A stretch of 64,000 bases of DNA from Amoebidium appalachense. Its lineage: Eukaryota > Ichthyosporea. Below are positions 13,322-25,961 of the stretch, piece by piece. Both the position numbers and the translations under genes were made by a program. The notes beneath the pieces were generated by a model. That model made no database searches. It was not told the DNA's origin and was given only the letters and a program-made list of their open reading frames with translations. The stretch covers positions 3,782,001 through 3,846,000 of the forward strand of contig CAVNZM010000017.1 of the NCBI GenBank assembly GCA_963693365.1, in the 5' to 3' direction. The first letter of the stretch is position 1; each line of letters begins with the position of its first letter.

Positions 13322-15823
13322 CTCCCTCCAGGGCTGTGGATGTGTGTGAGTGTTGTTTTTGGGTTGTGCATGGGTGGTGGGTGGATGCATGTGGGGGGCG
13401 TGTGAGGGATAGTGTTCTATTTTGTGTGTGTTTGGTGGGTTGTCCCCCCCTTCTCCCCCCTCCCACCCTCCCGCCCCGGCCCCCCCCTCCCCCCACCCCC
13501 CTCCCTTCCGAGAAAAAATGAATGAAAAGCGCAGTGTGCCATGGTGCCACACCATGTTCATAATGAGCCCACAGCCCACCGCGGTATTCTCATCATTTTC
13601 ACCCTCACATTGCTGTTAGCATGTGATGAGTGCGCCGTGTGTTTGCTCTATGCCATCAACCCCCCCCCCCCCCCCCCCCCCCCCTCCCCCCCCTCCCCCC
13701 CCTCTCCCCCTCCCTCCCTCTCAACCCATCCCGAGGATGGGCTGTGTTAACAGTCACCACTCCAAGGATGGACTGTGGTTATGTTGAACAGTGAGGTGTT
13801 TATTCCTGCAAATCGCATTCTGTTTTTCTTGTGCATCTTTGTCTTTTGTGACGCTCATCCCCCATCCTCTAACCCCGACCCACCTATACAGGGACCCCTC
13901 CACCTACTTGCCGTAGACTGTGGGGACCTAGCTAGGGCCCTCAGGTGCATCCCTCTGACTGAGAGGCTGGGCCTGCACACCTCGTTCTTCGAGGTATGAG
14001 CTCCCCTCTTCCGGTCTTTGCACACTGTGTCTGGTGACATGAATTTTTTTTTTTGCAACGGTTTTTGTGTTGCTGGTAATGGGGATAGGAGCTGGGCAAA
14101 ATGTTGGGGATTACGGGTGTGGGAAGAAAGGGATTTGTGGACAGAGGGATGGAAGGCGAAACGGGGACGTGTCTCTCGTGTGTGTAAAACATTGTAGTTA
14201 ATATGTTGCTATTGATATGTCGTGAACAAGACATACGGATATTATCTCAATTGTCCATGTATATCGTTTCGGATGTATCTATCGAGCTCATCTGTGTAGA
14301 ATTTATGGTTACATCAGTCACGTATATAGATAAAGGATACATTAAGGTTACATTTCAACGTACATTGAATATACAGTTATACCTATTACATAATGTGTGG
14401 GATACAAGGTTATACACATCGAAAACATACCGTATAGGTCATAGCCATCGCATATATTTTGTATCATTTGATAAAATATCATTTATTGTTTGTATAGAAT
14501 ATGGGGTTTTTCCTATTGTGCAAGTAGTGGATATACGAGATATACCTGCTGAAAATGACTATCCACAGCCCGAGGTGCTGAGGCATCAGCAGCAGCAGGC
14601 AGACGAGAACATGCAGGCCTGGCTGGTGGCACATCGTCGGACAGGTGGGTGGGCGGGGGTGTTGCGCTTGTGTGTGTGTGTGGGGGGGGGGGGGGGGGGA
14701 GGGGGGGTAGGATGCGGGATGGGTAGGGGGATGGGGTAGAGGGTGCGAGGGGGGGGGGGGGGGGGGGGAGGGGGTTGGAAGGGGGGAGATCTGAGGCGCT
14801 GAAGATGTTCGGTAGGAGAGGGCGGGTGGGTGTGGTGTGGTTTGAAGGGATGGGGGGAAGGGGGGGGGGGGGGGGGGGGGGGGAGGTAGTGGGATTGAAC
14901 AATGGGTAGGTGGGCTTGGGAATTGGGGTGGTGGCTTTGGCGTGTTCGTGTGTGTGTGTGTGCATGTGCGAGTGTGTATGCGCGCACGCAGATGTGCGTA
15001 TGTCTACCTATGTGTTGTGATGGTGTATCGTTTGTGTGCTTGTGAAAAGTCAACCAGACTTTTCCCCTTTCCACGCTGATCATGCCGACGAGACACCATG
15101 CGGCACACCATAGACCACGCATGCGCACAAACCCTTCCCTAGACCTCCGTAGTCACCTTGCACCCTACAATCCACCCTGTACTTGCACAACTGTCCATGG
15201 TTGTTCTATGGCACACGGAGCCCACCACACCCACTTACGTGTGCCAACACCCTGCAGAAATCGACACACCACCAGCAAAGACCGTTGGCTCCAAAATTGA
15301 CACGGAAACAACTGGGCCAACCTTACAACCACATGTTGAAGATGTCATTGTAGAGCCACCACCACCACCAGCACGCACAGCCACACACCCACACACAGCC
15401 AAACAAAGTACGCACGTAATTCCCCCACAACAACCACAGACACAACCGCCTCCGCCCACACAGACACATCCGCAAGCACACGCACACACCCCAGCACACA
15501 CACCCATTCCTACACCCGCCACAGCACAACAAGCATCTTTGTCAACAACCAATACAAATCAAGTAGAATTAGAAGATGATTTAGACGCCCTTCTAGGAAT
15601 AGAACCAGTAGCAAAGGTAGCAAGCAGCGTAGGAAACACCAAGACGCAGGGTGGTTTGTTAGACTCGTTCCCTCTCCCTACCCTCCCTTCCACCACGGCA
15701 CCTATAGCGCATGTACCCCCAAGTGCAACGGTGATTGTTGGTGGTGGGTTAGGGCAGCAAAAGAATGAATGGGCTAAGACGGATGATTTGGAAGACTGGT
15801 TGGATAGTGTCTTGGATGACTAG
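9971..15823 (+). CDS. AVEN: Aven homologue (apoptosis and ATM regulator family)
   Basis: Nine exons: 9971-10051, 10765-10851, 11059-11104, 11772-11861, 12434-12502, 13182-13252, 13892-13993, 14569-14644, 15258-15823. All phases agree and give 395 residues, against 362 in human AVEN. Recognisable landmarks in order: a Lys/Gln-rich N-terminus; the SFARRKIESNTYRYENEQ segment (human has a similar KRKIVSNWDRYQ); an acidic SDEELVVDE stretch; SARFQLQDEREWEDR (human FRFAEEKEWD); LARALRCIPLTERLGLH (human RALQELPLCLRLNV); an acidic LEDDLDALLGIEP; and the C-terminal DDLEDWLDSVLDD. The last exon also encodes a Pro/Thr/His-rich linker. In animals Aven binds Bcl-xL and Apaf-1, restrains caspase activation and promotes ATM signalling. 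Human Aven has an N-terminal RGG box that binds RNA; none is seen here. The start is the first Met of the first open exon (CAATATGAGG). Confidence 0.88.
10378..10417 (+). repeat. Composite T(22)G(18) tract
   Basis: Poly(T) passes directly into poly(G) inside Aven intron 1. It is one member of a recurrent composite-tract class (see findings). Pure G tracts also lie in Aven introns at 10243-10264, 10581-10609, 11653-11687, 11962-11982 and 12334-12360. Confidence 0.85.
12679..12972 (+). repeat. (TG)n arrays with short duplicated spacer
   Basis: Two long TG runs (about 12695-12751 and 12891-12972). Between them the segment TCTGTCCTCAARTGACGTG occurs twice (around 12752 and 12788). The region lies in the Aven intron between exons 12434-12502 and 13182-13252 and ends in a CG run. 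Confidence 0.85.
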
Positions 15824-15843
15824 AAGGGGGGGGAAGGGGGGGA

Positions 15844-15846
<3 letters not shown>

Positions 15847-15890
<44 letters not shown>
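15847..15890 (+). repeat. Uninterrupted G(44) run 3' of Aven
   Basis: Begins about 24 bases after the Aven stop codon, so it probably lies in the 3' UTR and would be transcribed as a long oligo(G). Confidence 0.9.
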
Positions 15891-15893
<3 letters not shown>

Positions 15894-16056
15894 GGGAGTA
15901 TAGTAATTCTTTTCGCGTTGAGCTCGGGTGATTGTAAGTTTAACGTGATTGCACGTAGGGCCATCTGATGTCAACCGGGGCAAACACTTGTGCCCCACAG
16001 TGTTAGTGTTGGCAATACTGGGGTGTTGACCTTGTTATTGGCCGGTGGGAGCGATT

Positions 16057-16062
16057 AATAAA
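16057..16062 (+). promoter_or_regulatory. Candidate Aven poly(A) signal AATAAA
   Basis: AATAAA lies 234 bases after the Aven stop codon (GCGATTAATAAATGC). It is a plausible cleavage/polyadenylation hexamer and the first AATAAA on the plus strand after the stop. There is no transcript evidence. Confidence 0.4.
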
Positions 16063-16182
16063 TGCATATGTTCATTGATTCTGCGTGAGTTGATTCGAAC
16101 CCAACGCATTTTGTACCCTGGGGGTGTCCGGTGTCCTACACACACATTGTTGTCAAACACTGTCACTCATACCGTCTACCTG

Positions 16183-16220
<38 letters not shown>

Positions 16221-16614
16221 TGTGTGTGTGTGTGTGTGTGTGGGAGGGGGGGGGGCTAGGAAACACACTTGTTCGTCGAAACTGTCTGGCCAGGCGTGCA
16301 CTGGACCCCAATTTTATTCTATTTACATGTTACCCAAGACTGTATACAACTTGTCTCCAATTCACATTCCTTCTCTTAGAATCTCCTTGTACGTTCTTTC
16401 CACTTACAACAGGCAAAGTTCATTTATATAAGCCTGAAAAAAACCTTACTGGATGAACGGGAAAAAAATCTCAGGACCATACTACTACCGGTCACAGTAT
16501 AATTCAGAATCATGAGGGCAATACTTAAAATGCATGTTCATAGATAGAGACCCTGGCAGGCAGGAGAATTGGTCCAGGAGAAGGTTGAAACAGACCGCAC
16601 GCGGGGGAGGGGGG

Positions 16615-16617
<3 letters not shown>

Positions 16618-16674
<57 letters not shown>
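16618..16674 (+). repeat. Longest G run in the window, G(57)
   Basis: Fifty-seven consecutive G, preceded by further G-rich sequence from 16602. It can form stacked G-quadruplexes on the plus strand. Confidence 0.9.
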
Positions 16675-16678
<4 letters not shown>

Positions 16679-17677
16679 AGCGTGCGGCCACGCACGTACA
16701 TCATGCACGTGTGCATAGCTCGGGTATCTATCGGTGCCACGCACGTACGTATTGTCGTAGTGCACATGTATGTGCATTGCTCGCACAAGTGCAAAAAACC
16801 AAACAACGCGTGGACGTGACACACGTACGCACCGAGAGCACGCCCCTCTTTTTGCTAAATGGTGCTTTGGTACCTCTGGTGGCATGCGCGGCACACGTCT
16901 CGCTGACGCCTGATTACAATTCTTGTGACAAACGTGGTTTGGTTTACAAGCCTGAGCCTTCAGACGGGGGCACAAATTTTTTTTAACCAAATTTGGTAAT
17001 TTCGCATGTGCATTCGGCGCAGATACCAAATAGGGGTAAAGTCGGCTCACGGAACCAGCCTAAAATGGCTTATCAGCGGAACATCATTTAGCACCGCGCG
17101 CACGGGGCCGTATCAGCTGCGGAAGTTGACCGACAATGACAGACAGTTGGAGGACGCGCACTGCAGTCTCTCTTGTCTAACGTTTTCGCCTTTTGGATGG
17201 TTCGTGCTGAGAAAAACACGTTGGATTTGCACCAGCGCCTACGAAAGGACACTGAAAAGGAAAGGGATTCATAACAAGAGGGGGTGGTTGCTCGTTTACA
17301 TTTCCGCTCTGCTGTTGAATCACCGAAGGCTTTTCTTTACTCTTCTGCCGTCAGGTTTTTCTCCGTGCCCACATCTTTGAACGTGTTTAAGAGAAACGGG
17401 CCGCACAGCCAGTTTAGAGCCAACAACAGTTTTAATAACCTCTGGCTTAAGAGTTTCTCGAGGATCCTTTTTCCTCGGGAAAACGGTTCTGTTTTCTCTT
17501 TTCTCCTTGGCCTTCAATTGAGTCCGCGCAAGTACACGTGGCATTTAATTGGTGAAAAGGGGGAGGAAAAGATCAGAGACTGTGATAGCTTTCTACTTCC
17601 TTCCCGTTTTTTCCTTTTCAGTTTCTACCCGCTCAAAATTTCAATGCAAAGCGCGCCAAGTTTTTCCAACACCAGCC

Positions 17678-19837
17678 ATGGGTAAGTGCTCGTTTGACTT
17701 GTACAGAGCCGAAGAAATCCCTTGTGGAGGCTACGAATGTAATGCCTTTCACTCAATTCAGGTATTGGAATGTAAATTCTACAACACCCCCTGCTCCCCT
17801 CTCTCCCCTCCCACCTAATCCATCTTTGAACGTTTATCGAGTGTTCCCATCCTCTCCATCCTACGGATTGTGGAGAAAGACTTGTTTCTGCGAGGCTAAT
17901 TCATTTGATGGATTTATGGACATGAGCCGACACCCCGGCACACGAACACACACAAGCATACCGGAAGACACAGTTTCAAACTCTCGGACAAGCAAGCCCA
18001 CACATTAGACCCACGCATGCCCGGTTGTAGTGCATGATTGACAGATGTGAATTTTTCCACTTCTTTTTTCTCTCGTCGCTCCCACTCCTATAGATGCATT
18101 ATCCCCTCATCCTACATCCCCACTCCCGGCTCCCCCCTCTCCACTCCCTGCCTCCCGCAGAAAATTGTTGCCAAAAACTCATTTTTCTTTTGGTGCTTTT
18201 TTCTTCCTTTACCATTCCCTCTGCCCCTCGGAGTTTTATATTTATTTATTTTTTTTTATAGAATTTTTGATTTTTTTTTTTTTTTGAGGGGGGGGGGGGG
18301 GGGGTGGGGGGTGGCACTGACGTTACGGCAAGCAGACACATCGATAGCACACACACTACGGTCATACATCCATATAGCGTATGCGTGTGGGTGGCCCTGT
18401 CAGCACGTGCCCTTTAACCCAACCTACAGCCACTATTCACCTATGCATGCACGGAGTCCCACACACACACCCACGTAGGCTAGGCCCATCCACCCATCCC
18501 AACCTCCACATACACATATGCACAACCTTCGTGTTTTCATGCCCACCACACACCTCTTGCCCCCTAAAACCTATCAAACCATCCACCTGCTAACAAAGCT
18601 TCCCGTATTACCCGCAGGCAGCGGCCTACACGACGGCCACGTGCAGCCTGATGGCGTGCCTTGCGATTCTGTTTGCCACGGCGGTGCGGCACTACATGCG
18701 GCCCGGCAGCATGTCCATCATCCAGTACTTCCCCGCCTACATCTGCGCCTCCGACATCTTCATTGCCGTCACAACCATGATCGCTAACTTCCCCTCGTGC
18801 AAGGATTACCCTGCTGCCGAAATGAGCCAGAGGGGGCGGGAGTTTGTTGGGTTCATGTGGCATACGGCGGTGTTGTGCAATACGTTCTCTACTGCGTGGG
18901 TTGCCTTTGTGCTGCTGCGCACGCTCAAAGGCGATAAACCGTCCAAGAGACTGTATCTGTTCTGTCTGCTTCTCTGGATCGGACCTGTGCCACTGTCGTT
19001 CACCCTCCCCATGCATCTGTTGGGTATGTTTGGGATAACGCGTGATAGGTGCGGGCTACAGCACAGCAAGATTCTCATGGTGCTGTTGAGTGTGGCTCTG
19101 CCAATGGGATCACTTCTTATCGGCGCCTTTTGCCATATAAGGGCAATGCTACTTCTCGTGAAATCTCTGCGTTTGCGAACACTCAACCAACCAAACCAAG
19201 CAAAATCGAACCGTAGGACACTCTTGAGTTTGGCCGGCGGAAAACACCGCAACTCGCCGTCAAATGTGGTGGTGAGAGGTGGGGCCGCCACCCGCCCAAT
19301 CTCGGGATCGCAATCTACATTGAAACGCACAGCACCCCCTACGCCTATTTCCGAAATTTCCGAAACAGCTGGCGGAATTTCCTCCCGTCTGGCCACTGCC
19401 GACGAATCAATATTCGAGAATATTCAACTGGAGTCAATCACGGTGCTGGAGGATCAGAATCCCGCCCCCTTTCCGGGACCCGGTGGTAGCGATGGCACAT
19501 CGGCACTTGTCCAGGTATGCATTACTATTTGGACATCACTCGGCTATTAAATCTTCGTATTGAGGTGTGAAGGAAGGAGGGTGGGGAAGAGGGGGGGGGG
19601 GGGGGGAGGGGGGGGGGGGGGGGGGGGGGGGAGAAAGAAAACGTTAGGCCATTGATGGCAGTGATCGCAGCCTCAGGCAGCATTCTTAAAGTATGTGATA
19701 CATAGGCAAGATCTCATTCCCGATGCATTTTCTTAAAAAAATGCCCGTGAGTGTCTATTTTCTCGACTTGTGAATGCTCTCGTGTGTGTTGAGTTGTGGG
19801 TTTTTTTTTTTTTGTTTGTTTTTTGAGGGAGGGGGGA

Positions 19838-19874
<37 letters not shown>

Positions 19875-20425
19875 TAAGTATTAAAGTCCACACCACTACA
19901 CCTAAAGTTTGAGCTACGATAACTGCATCTGCAGGTAGTACCCGATGATGATGCCAGTGCACATCAAATGTTATGTAAATAACATTACTAGCAAATTAAT
20001 TATTTTTTTACCAGAAGTTTCTGCAGGTTATCAAGTGGTGGGGCTCATCCATCTTTCCCATCTCTGTCAACAACAAAAAGGAATCGAACGAGGCATCCGG
20101 CACCTCTCTTCCTACCTCCTTCATCATGGACGCAGACCCAGAAAGGCAGGAGGCAATGCAGAGACTGGCTACATTTTTCGTGCTTTTTGGACTCGTTTTT
20201 TTCATTCGTTGGCTCCCTTACTGCGTGTATGTTGCCTATTCCGTTGTTGCTGGGTGTACGAGTGTGCCTCTTGCATTTCTGCAGGCGATTTCGATCCATT
20301 TGGGGGGGATCTTTGGCGCGGCCCTGTACGGTGTTCTTCTTTGGCCCGAGGCAAGCAGACGTCAGCACAGCCGGGTCCCCTGCAGTCGCATCGTTGCTGG
20401 TGTGGCTGGGCAGGGGGGTCCTTGA
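17678..20425 (+). CDS. Seven-transmembrane receptor-like protein, paralogue A
   Basis: Three exons, all joined in phase 0: 17678-17761, 18618-19514, 20027-20425; 459 residues. Exon 1 encodes a short Cys-bearing N-terminus (SFDLYRAEEIPCGG). Exon 2 holds five hydrophobic segments: TM1 about 33-53, TM2 about 61-85 (SIIQYFPAYICASDIF), TM3 about 100-122, TM4 about 137-160, TM5 about 178-205. A long polar loop of about 170 residues, rich in Ser/Thr/Pro, follows. Exon 3 gives TM6 (about 375-395, including IRWLPYCVYVAY) and TM7 (about 408-430, ending GAALYGVLLW). Positive residues in the loops between TM1-TM2 and TM5-TM6 fit an outside N-terminus. The layout fits a G-protein-coupled receptor; resemblance to class E/cAMP-receptor-like proteins is only impressionistic. 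The ligand is unknown. Paralogues B and C lie downstream with the same three-exon structure and intron phases. Confidence 0.8.
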
Positions 20426-20560
20426 CTGGACCTTTCTGTATTTGCCGTGTTTTTTGTTAACTGTTCGGTTAGATTTATTTTATTGATTACTCCACCCAGT
20501 GTCACCAGGCTATAGCTATAGCAGTATTCGTTGGCTTCGGTCACCAAACTTCCAAGTATT

Positions 20561-20561
<1 letters not shown>

Positions 20562-20598
<37 letters not shown>

Positions 20599-20601
20599 TC
20601 A

Positions 20602-20660
<59 letters not shown>
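20562..20660 (+). repeat. (TA)n double tract
   Basis: TA runs at 20562-20597 and 20605-20660 separated by AGTCACAC. The arms are self-complementary, so this can extrude as a cruciform. Confidence 0.9.
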
Positions 20661-20662
<2 letters not shown>

Positions 20663-20824
20663 ATAAGTTATGGATGGGAGCCATAGTGGTTACGGGTTTG
20701 TATTCACGGCAGGCATTGTGGGCTGATGCACTTTTTTTGGCCCTAAGATAAATTAAAGTGACACACACTATGTCTCTCTGTCTGTCTCACTCTCTCCCAC
20801 TATCTTTCTCTCTCTCTTCTCTCT

Positions 20825-21023
20825 GTCCCTTCTTCTCCCCCCCCCCCCCCCCCACCCCCTCTCTCGGACTCTTCCTTCTCCTCCTCCCGCCCCCCGGTTC
20901 TCCCCCTCCCTCCCTCCCTCCTTCCCTCCCTCCCTCCTTCCCTCCCTCCCTCCCTCCCTCCCTCCATCCATCCCTTCCTCCCCATCTCCCCTTCTTTTTC
21001 TCTCTCTCTCCCTCCCTCTCTCC

Positions 21024-21056
<33 letters not shown>
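20825..21056 (+). repeat. Pyrimidine-rich (CCCT)n/(C)n block
   Basis: Tandem CCCT units (20906-20966) flanked by C tracts and CT runs, in the spacer between receptors A and B. Confidence 0.85.
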
Positions 21057-21057
<1 letters not shown>

Positions 21058-21768
21058 ACCACCACCATCCCCTCCTTTAAGACTCACAGGCTACAACCCG
21101 TCATCCCAGACAAGAGCATTCCCCTCCCCCACCAGTGCTTCTCTCCAGGCACACACTCAACCCCCCCTTCCCCCCCCCCTCTCCCCCCCCCCCCGCCTTC
21201 CCCCTCCTTTCCTTGGCCCCCCTCTCCCCCTCCCTTCCCCCCTCCCCCCTCTCCTATCGTTCCCCCCCCCCTCCCCCCCCCCCCCCCCCCCGCCCCTTTC
21301 CCCCCCTCCTCCCCTTGCTCTCTTTGACTAAATGGCATCATCACGCACACACACACACACCTCAGCTTCCAAAGGCGCTCACGTTCATTAATGCATCCAC
21401 CTCACACATATCTTATCTGGTTCTAAGAAGAGTTGTGTAAACCAACTTTTTCCTGCCAGGGGCGGGCTAACGGCAAAAATAACAGTTTGTCGACAAGCAA
21501 CAGAACTCACACGGAGTGTTGCAGTGCCAAATTTTGATTTCATACACGAAAAATGGAATCCCGAACACTGTACAGAACAATATGGGTATCTTTCAGAACT
21601 TTTAAGGCACACCACAAGGTCAAACATATTCAAAACGGACCACAACCACTGCCACAATGCATAACCTAATCATAAGCTAAGGCAGATCTGAGGAAAAGAA
21701 GAAGGAAGAAAAACTGGGTATAGAGTATTCACTACCCGGCCACACCAACAAAAAGCACCGTTTGATTT

Positions 21769-22396
21769 TTAAACGTGCTGCCTCACTTTGGGAGGATGCC
21801 TAATTTGCTCCGGCCACAGTAAGACCCCATACAGAAGAGCATCATAAACCCCCCCAGAATTCACTGTAATCGCCTGCACAAAAGCCAGAGGCACATTCGT
21901 GCACCCACCAACCACCGAATAGGCAATGTACAGGCAGTAAGGGAGCCACTGAATGAAAAAAACGAGTCCAAAAAACACGAAAAATACCGCCAGCCTCTGC
22001 ATTGCCTCCTGTTTTTCCATATCCGAATCCATAATTATGGATGTAGGGAGGTTGCTGCCCGACTCCATGCTCCCCACAGACGCCAGTGGAATGTCACGGT
22101 TGGTGGGTGGATGGCGCAGAATAGAGCCCCCCCACCACTTGAGCATCTGCAGGGGAATCTGTTGTCACATCAGGATGCATACACAGAAATACAACCATTC
22201 CGCTTCTCCCCCCCCCCCCCCCCCCCCCTGAGGCTCCCCCCGCGCCCCTTACCCTCTCTCAACCACCGCCACCTCCCCCTTCAGCTCCGCCCCTTGATAT
22301 GTAACCCTCCCCCCCCCTCCTCCCCCCCCCCCCTCCTTGCCCGATGTCCATATTGTAAGGCGCTCCTAGTAGTTAGGGACGTAGGTAAATACCCTC

Positions 22397-22427
<31 letters not shown>

Positions 22428-24002
22428 ACACCTCCCTTGAAGTTCCCACCAAAGTAAATATGCCCTCTCCCTCCCTCCTCCTCCCTAAACCCCCGTCCAC
22501 TCCCACCCCCCGCCCAACTTAAACCCCCCTCCGCTTTCCCCCCGGCCCTCACCCGCCTACCACCCACCCACCCATCCACCCACCCACTACATGTGCTCAC
22601 CCACTCGGTGAAGGGCTGAAGAGGGGGGGGGGGGGGGGGGGGGGGGGGGTGGGGAAAACGAGAATCAAAATCGTATCCAGAATTCGGAGAACTGCGTAGA
22701 ACCCTCCTCCCTCACTTGTCCCCCCAAGAGCAAACATACACCATGCACAAAAACACAGCCGAACAACCGTGCCACCTTCGCAAAAGAATCAAATGAATTG
22801 TGGAAACGAAAAACCCCGTCCGCTGAAAATCTAGAATGTAGGTGTTCCATGGAGAAAATGACCTTGGTAAGTCAGTATCCCCCCCCCCCCCCCCCTCCCC
22901 CCCCCCCCCTCCCCCCCCCCCCCCAAAAAAAAAAAAAAAAAAAAAAGGAGAAAAAGAAAAAGAAGAAGAATTAAAGAAAGGAAGAAAGAGAAGAGAAAAG
23001 AAAAGAAGAACCTAATTTAAAGTCGTACCTCGGGTATTACCTTCCATCCCCGGCTACCTGCGGCGCCATCCCCACCAGTACCCGGAAAGGGCATGGGGTC
23101 GGCGCTCGAATCTCCTATCAGCTGTTCACCCTGCGTGCTCCCAGCCACCGAGTCCTCCGAAACATCCGGGGTTCCCTCAATCCCAATATCGGAACTAGGC
23201 ATGGGTTGAGTTGCCCTCCGCACGACAGATTGCGATTCCGAGTTTCGCAAAAACGAAGCCCCCCTTCTCAATACGTCAGTTGGCGGCGAGCGGTTGTTTT
23301 TCCCACCGGCCAAACTCATAAGTGTGCGACGGTTCGATGCTTGTTGAGGCTGGTTGATAATGGAACTTCGCATCTGTACTGATTTTACGAGAAGTAGCAT
23401 TGCCCTTATATGGCAAAAGGCGCCGAACAGGAGGGATCCCATTGGTAGAACCACACTCAACAGCACGAGCAGCATTTTGCTGTGCTGCAACCCACACCTG
23501 TCCCTTTTTCTACCAAACATACCGAAAAAATGCACGGGGAGTGTAAACACAAGGGGTATAGGCACCAACCATAGAAAAAGGCAAAACAGATAGTATCGCT
23601 TGGACGGTTTGTCGCCTTTAAGAGTACGCAGTAGCACAAACGCAACCCACGCAGTAGAAAACGTACTACACAAGACAGACGTATGCCACATAAACCCGAG
23701 CCTATCCCACCCTAGGGGTATATTCCCTATTTCACTGAATGGTTCCTTGCACGAGGGGAGGTTAGCGATCATGGTTGTGACAACCATGAAGATGTCGGAG
23801 GCGCCGATGTAGGCGGGGAAGTACTGGATGATGGACATGCTGCCGGGCCGCATGTAGTGCCGCACCGCCGTGGCAAACAGAATCGCAAGGCACGCGGTAA
23901 GACTGGCGGTTGCTGTTGTATAGGCGGCAGTCTACGGGGGAATTGGGTTAGTCAAATCGGGGTTGATCAGTATGTAGCATGTATACCCAGCCATGGAATT
24001 CT

Positions 24003-24068
<66 letters not shown>

Positions 24069-24758
24069 GGGGAGGGGGGGGGGGGGGGGGGTGGGGGGGT
24101 GGGGAGGGGTAGGGGGGAGTGGGGGGGAGGGGTAATATATAGATACTTTGAAAACAAAACTCCAGCTCGAAGCAAAGACACACGTGCAAAGACGGCTGCG
24201 CAAGAGGGTGATTGCAAGAGCTGCAAAGAAAGGTTGCCCCTTCCCTCCCCCCCTCCCCCCTTCCCCCCCCCCCCCCCCCCCCAAAAAAAAATAATAATAA
24301 TAATAATAATAATAATATTAATAATAAATCAAATAAATCAAATAATAACAACAATAATAATAGCAACAATAATAATAATGTAATAAAAAAATAGAAAAGA
24401 GGGGGGAAAAAGAAAACGATCCATCACTTCCTGGGCCGTCTTATCTGCCACCGTCTCTGGAGGTTAGGTCGGTTGAAAGGTGACAGGTTCCGCATAAATT
24501 GAATTGGAACCATGTGTTTACAGCATCAACATCTCATATACTTTTGCCTTGTGTGCGCGAGGTTGTGGTCGTGTGTGCCTGTGCGTGGGCAGAATAAAAG
24601 AATCGAAAGAAACAGTAAAGGAGCCTTCGACCTGATCGAGGGGGAGAAGGCGGGGGAGGGAGGGAGGTGGAAAGGGAAATTCCGGGATCGGATAACGATT
24701 TGGTTACGTTTATATAATATTAATTTATTTGCTAGTCTATTTCTTCCCCCCTCCCTCC

Positions 24759-24789
<31 letters not shown>

Positions 24790-24951
24790 AAAAAAAAAAA
24801 AAAAAGAAAAAAAAGAGGGGGGGGGAGGGGGGGGGGGGGAGACGTCTGATAGGAAAAGTACCTGAACTAGATGGAAGGTGTTGCAATCAAACCCTCCACA
24901 GGGAATCTCATCTGCTTTGTACAAATCAAACGAACAGTGATTGCCCATCAT
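21769..24951 (-). CDS. Seven-transmembrane receptor-like protein, paralogue B
   Basis: Minus-strand exons in coding order: 24951-24862, 23931-23041, 22146-21769, all phase 0; 452 residues. Same organisation as paralogue A. The N-terminal exon has SFDLYKADEIPCGG. The second exon carries TM1-TM5 with LRTLKGDKPSKR between TM3 and TM4 and RDRCGLQHSK before TM5, then a long polar loop. The third exon carries TM6 (FFVFFGLVFFIQWLPY) and TM7 (ending YDALLYGVLLWP). The start is the first of two adjacent Met codons; the second is equally possible. Oriented tail to tail with A. Introns hold C(n)A(n) tracts at 22879-22946 and 24757-24805, and a T(43)G(25) tract at 24005-24072. Receptor function is inferred from topology; no ligand can be named. 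Confidence 0.8.
24005..24119 (+). repeat. T(43)G(25) composite tract with G-rich tail
   Basis: Forty-three T followed directly by 25 G and further G-rich sequence. It lies in intron 1 of receptor B, antisense to that gene. A (AAT)n stretch follows at 24290-24380. Confidence 0.85.
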
Positions 24952-25926
24952 GGATTATCGGTGTTCTTGCGTTTGCACAGGGCAGGAGAAAACGGTAATG
25001 CCAGTTAAAGAGAAGGTTTTGCAAGCTGAGTGTATACTAAGATACTAGATACATAACACCACGTACGGCCAGGCAACAAAACCGTTGGATCCGAATGTTA
25101 AGTGTTTAGCCTAAGGCACGAGGGCTGGTTGCAGAAAGAGGAAAGGCGAAAAAATTCAAGTTTGGTTGGTGTTTTTTCCTTCCTTCACCATTCAATTCCC
25201 ACGGTTGGGTTTCCTCGTACAGTCTTTGTTTGCAAAAAAACACAACAGCACGCCAAAAAAATTTGCACCAAAAAAGCCCCATGGACTACATTAATCATGA
25301 ACCTCAGTTGAGTGACCGGACACATCACAAGAAACAGTGCAACAAAGGAAAACTCAAAATGTGGCCCTTGAACCCTACCAACCGCACATTTTTTTCGTGA
25401 AAATAAAAGACTCCCTCCCCCCTATCCTCATTTCACCGTAAACTTTGACTCTTGTTTGTCGTTTAAAATATTTCTTCGCCCTTAAATTTTTGGTCGTGTT
25501 TTCACTTACTTGACTCACATGTACCACACCGACTCAGCCGGACTCAGCCAAGATCGCAATCTGATAAGCCATATTAGGCTCGTTTAGTGAGCCACCTGAA
25601 GCGCGCGCTTACCATTTCAGGCTAACTGAGGGGGGGACGCGTGGGCACCTTGTGTGCACGGGGCACCAGGGGACGCCGTTTTGCTCATGTCTTGGTGGTC
25701 GCCAACTACACCCTACGTACGGGCCAGTCAGCAACAGAACACGCACTTGATGCTCTTTAGAAACCAAATGTAGTTGATATCCCTGTGCGTGTGTGCTGAT
25801 GAACGAACGAAAGAAACCGGCAGATGAGCAGATGTGTCAAGTATGAAATGATTCTTCTTTGGGCCATCTAAAGTGTATCGATACTGCTATATTCCTGCTT
25901 TTTAGTTTTACATCAGCTTTTTTTGG

Positions 25927-25961
<35 letters not shown>

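Larger units (their letters stand above)
15824..17677. other. Intergenic region between Aven and receptor A
   Basis: No convincing gene. It holds the Aven 3' flank, a (GA)n(TG)n block at 16184-16242 and an uninterrupted G(57) run at 16618-16674. Frames at 17006-17380 and 17284-17685 are open but lack protein-like composition or splice context; 17.0-17.6 kb may include the receptor A promoter. Confidence 0.55.
20426..21768. other. Spacer between convergent receptors A and B
   Basis: 3' flanks of two convergent genes. It contains two (TA)n runs at 20562-20660, a (CCCT)n/(TC)n pyrimidine block at 20780-21056, and C-rich sequence to about 21315. The long frames here are repeat translations. Nothing gene-like was seen. 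Confidence 0.6.
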
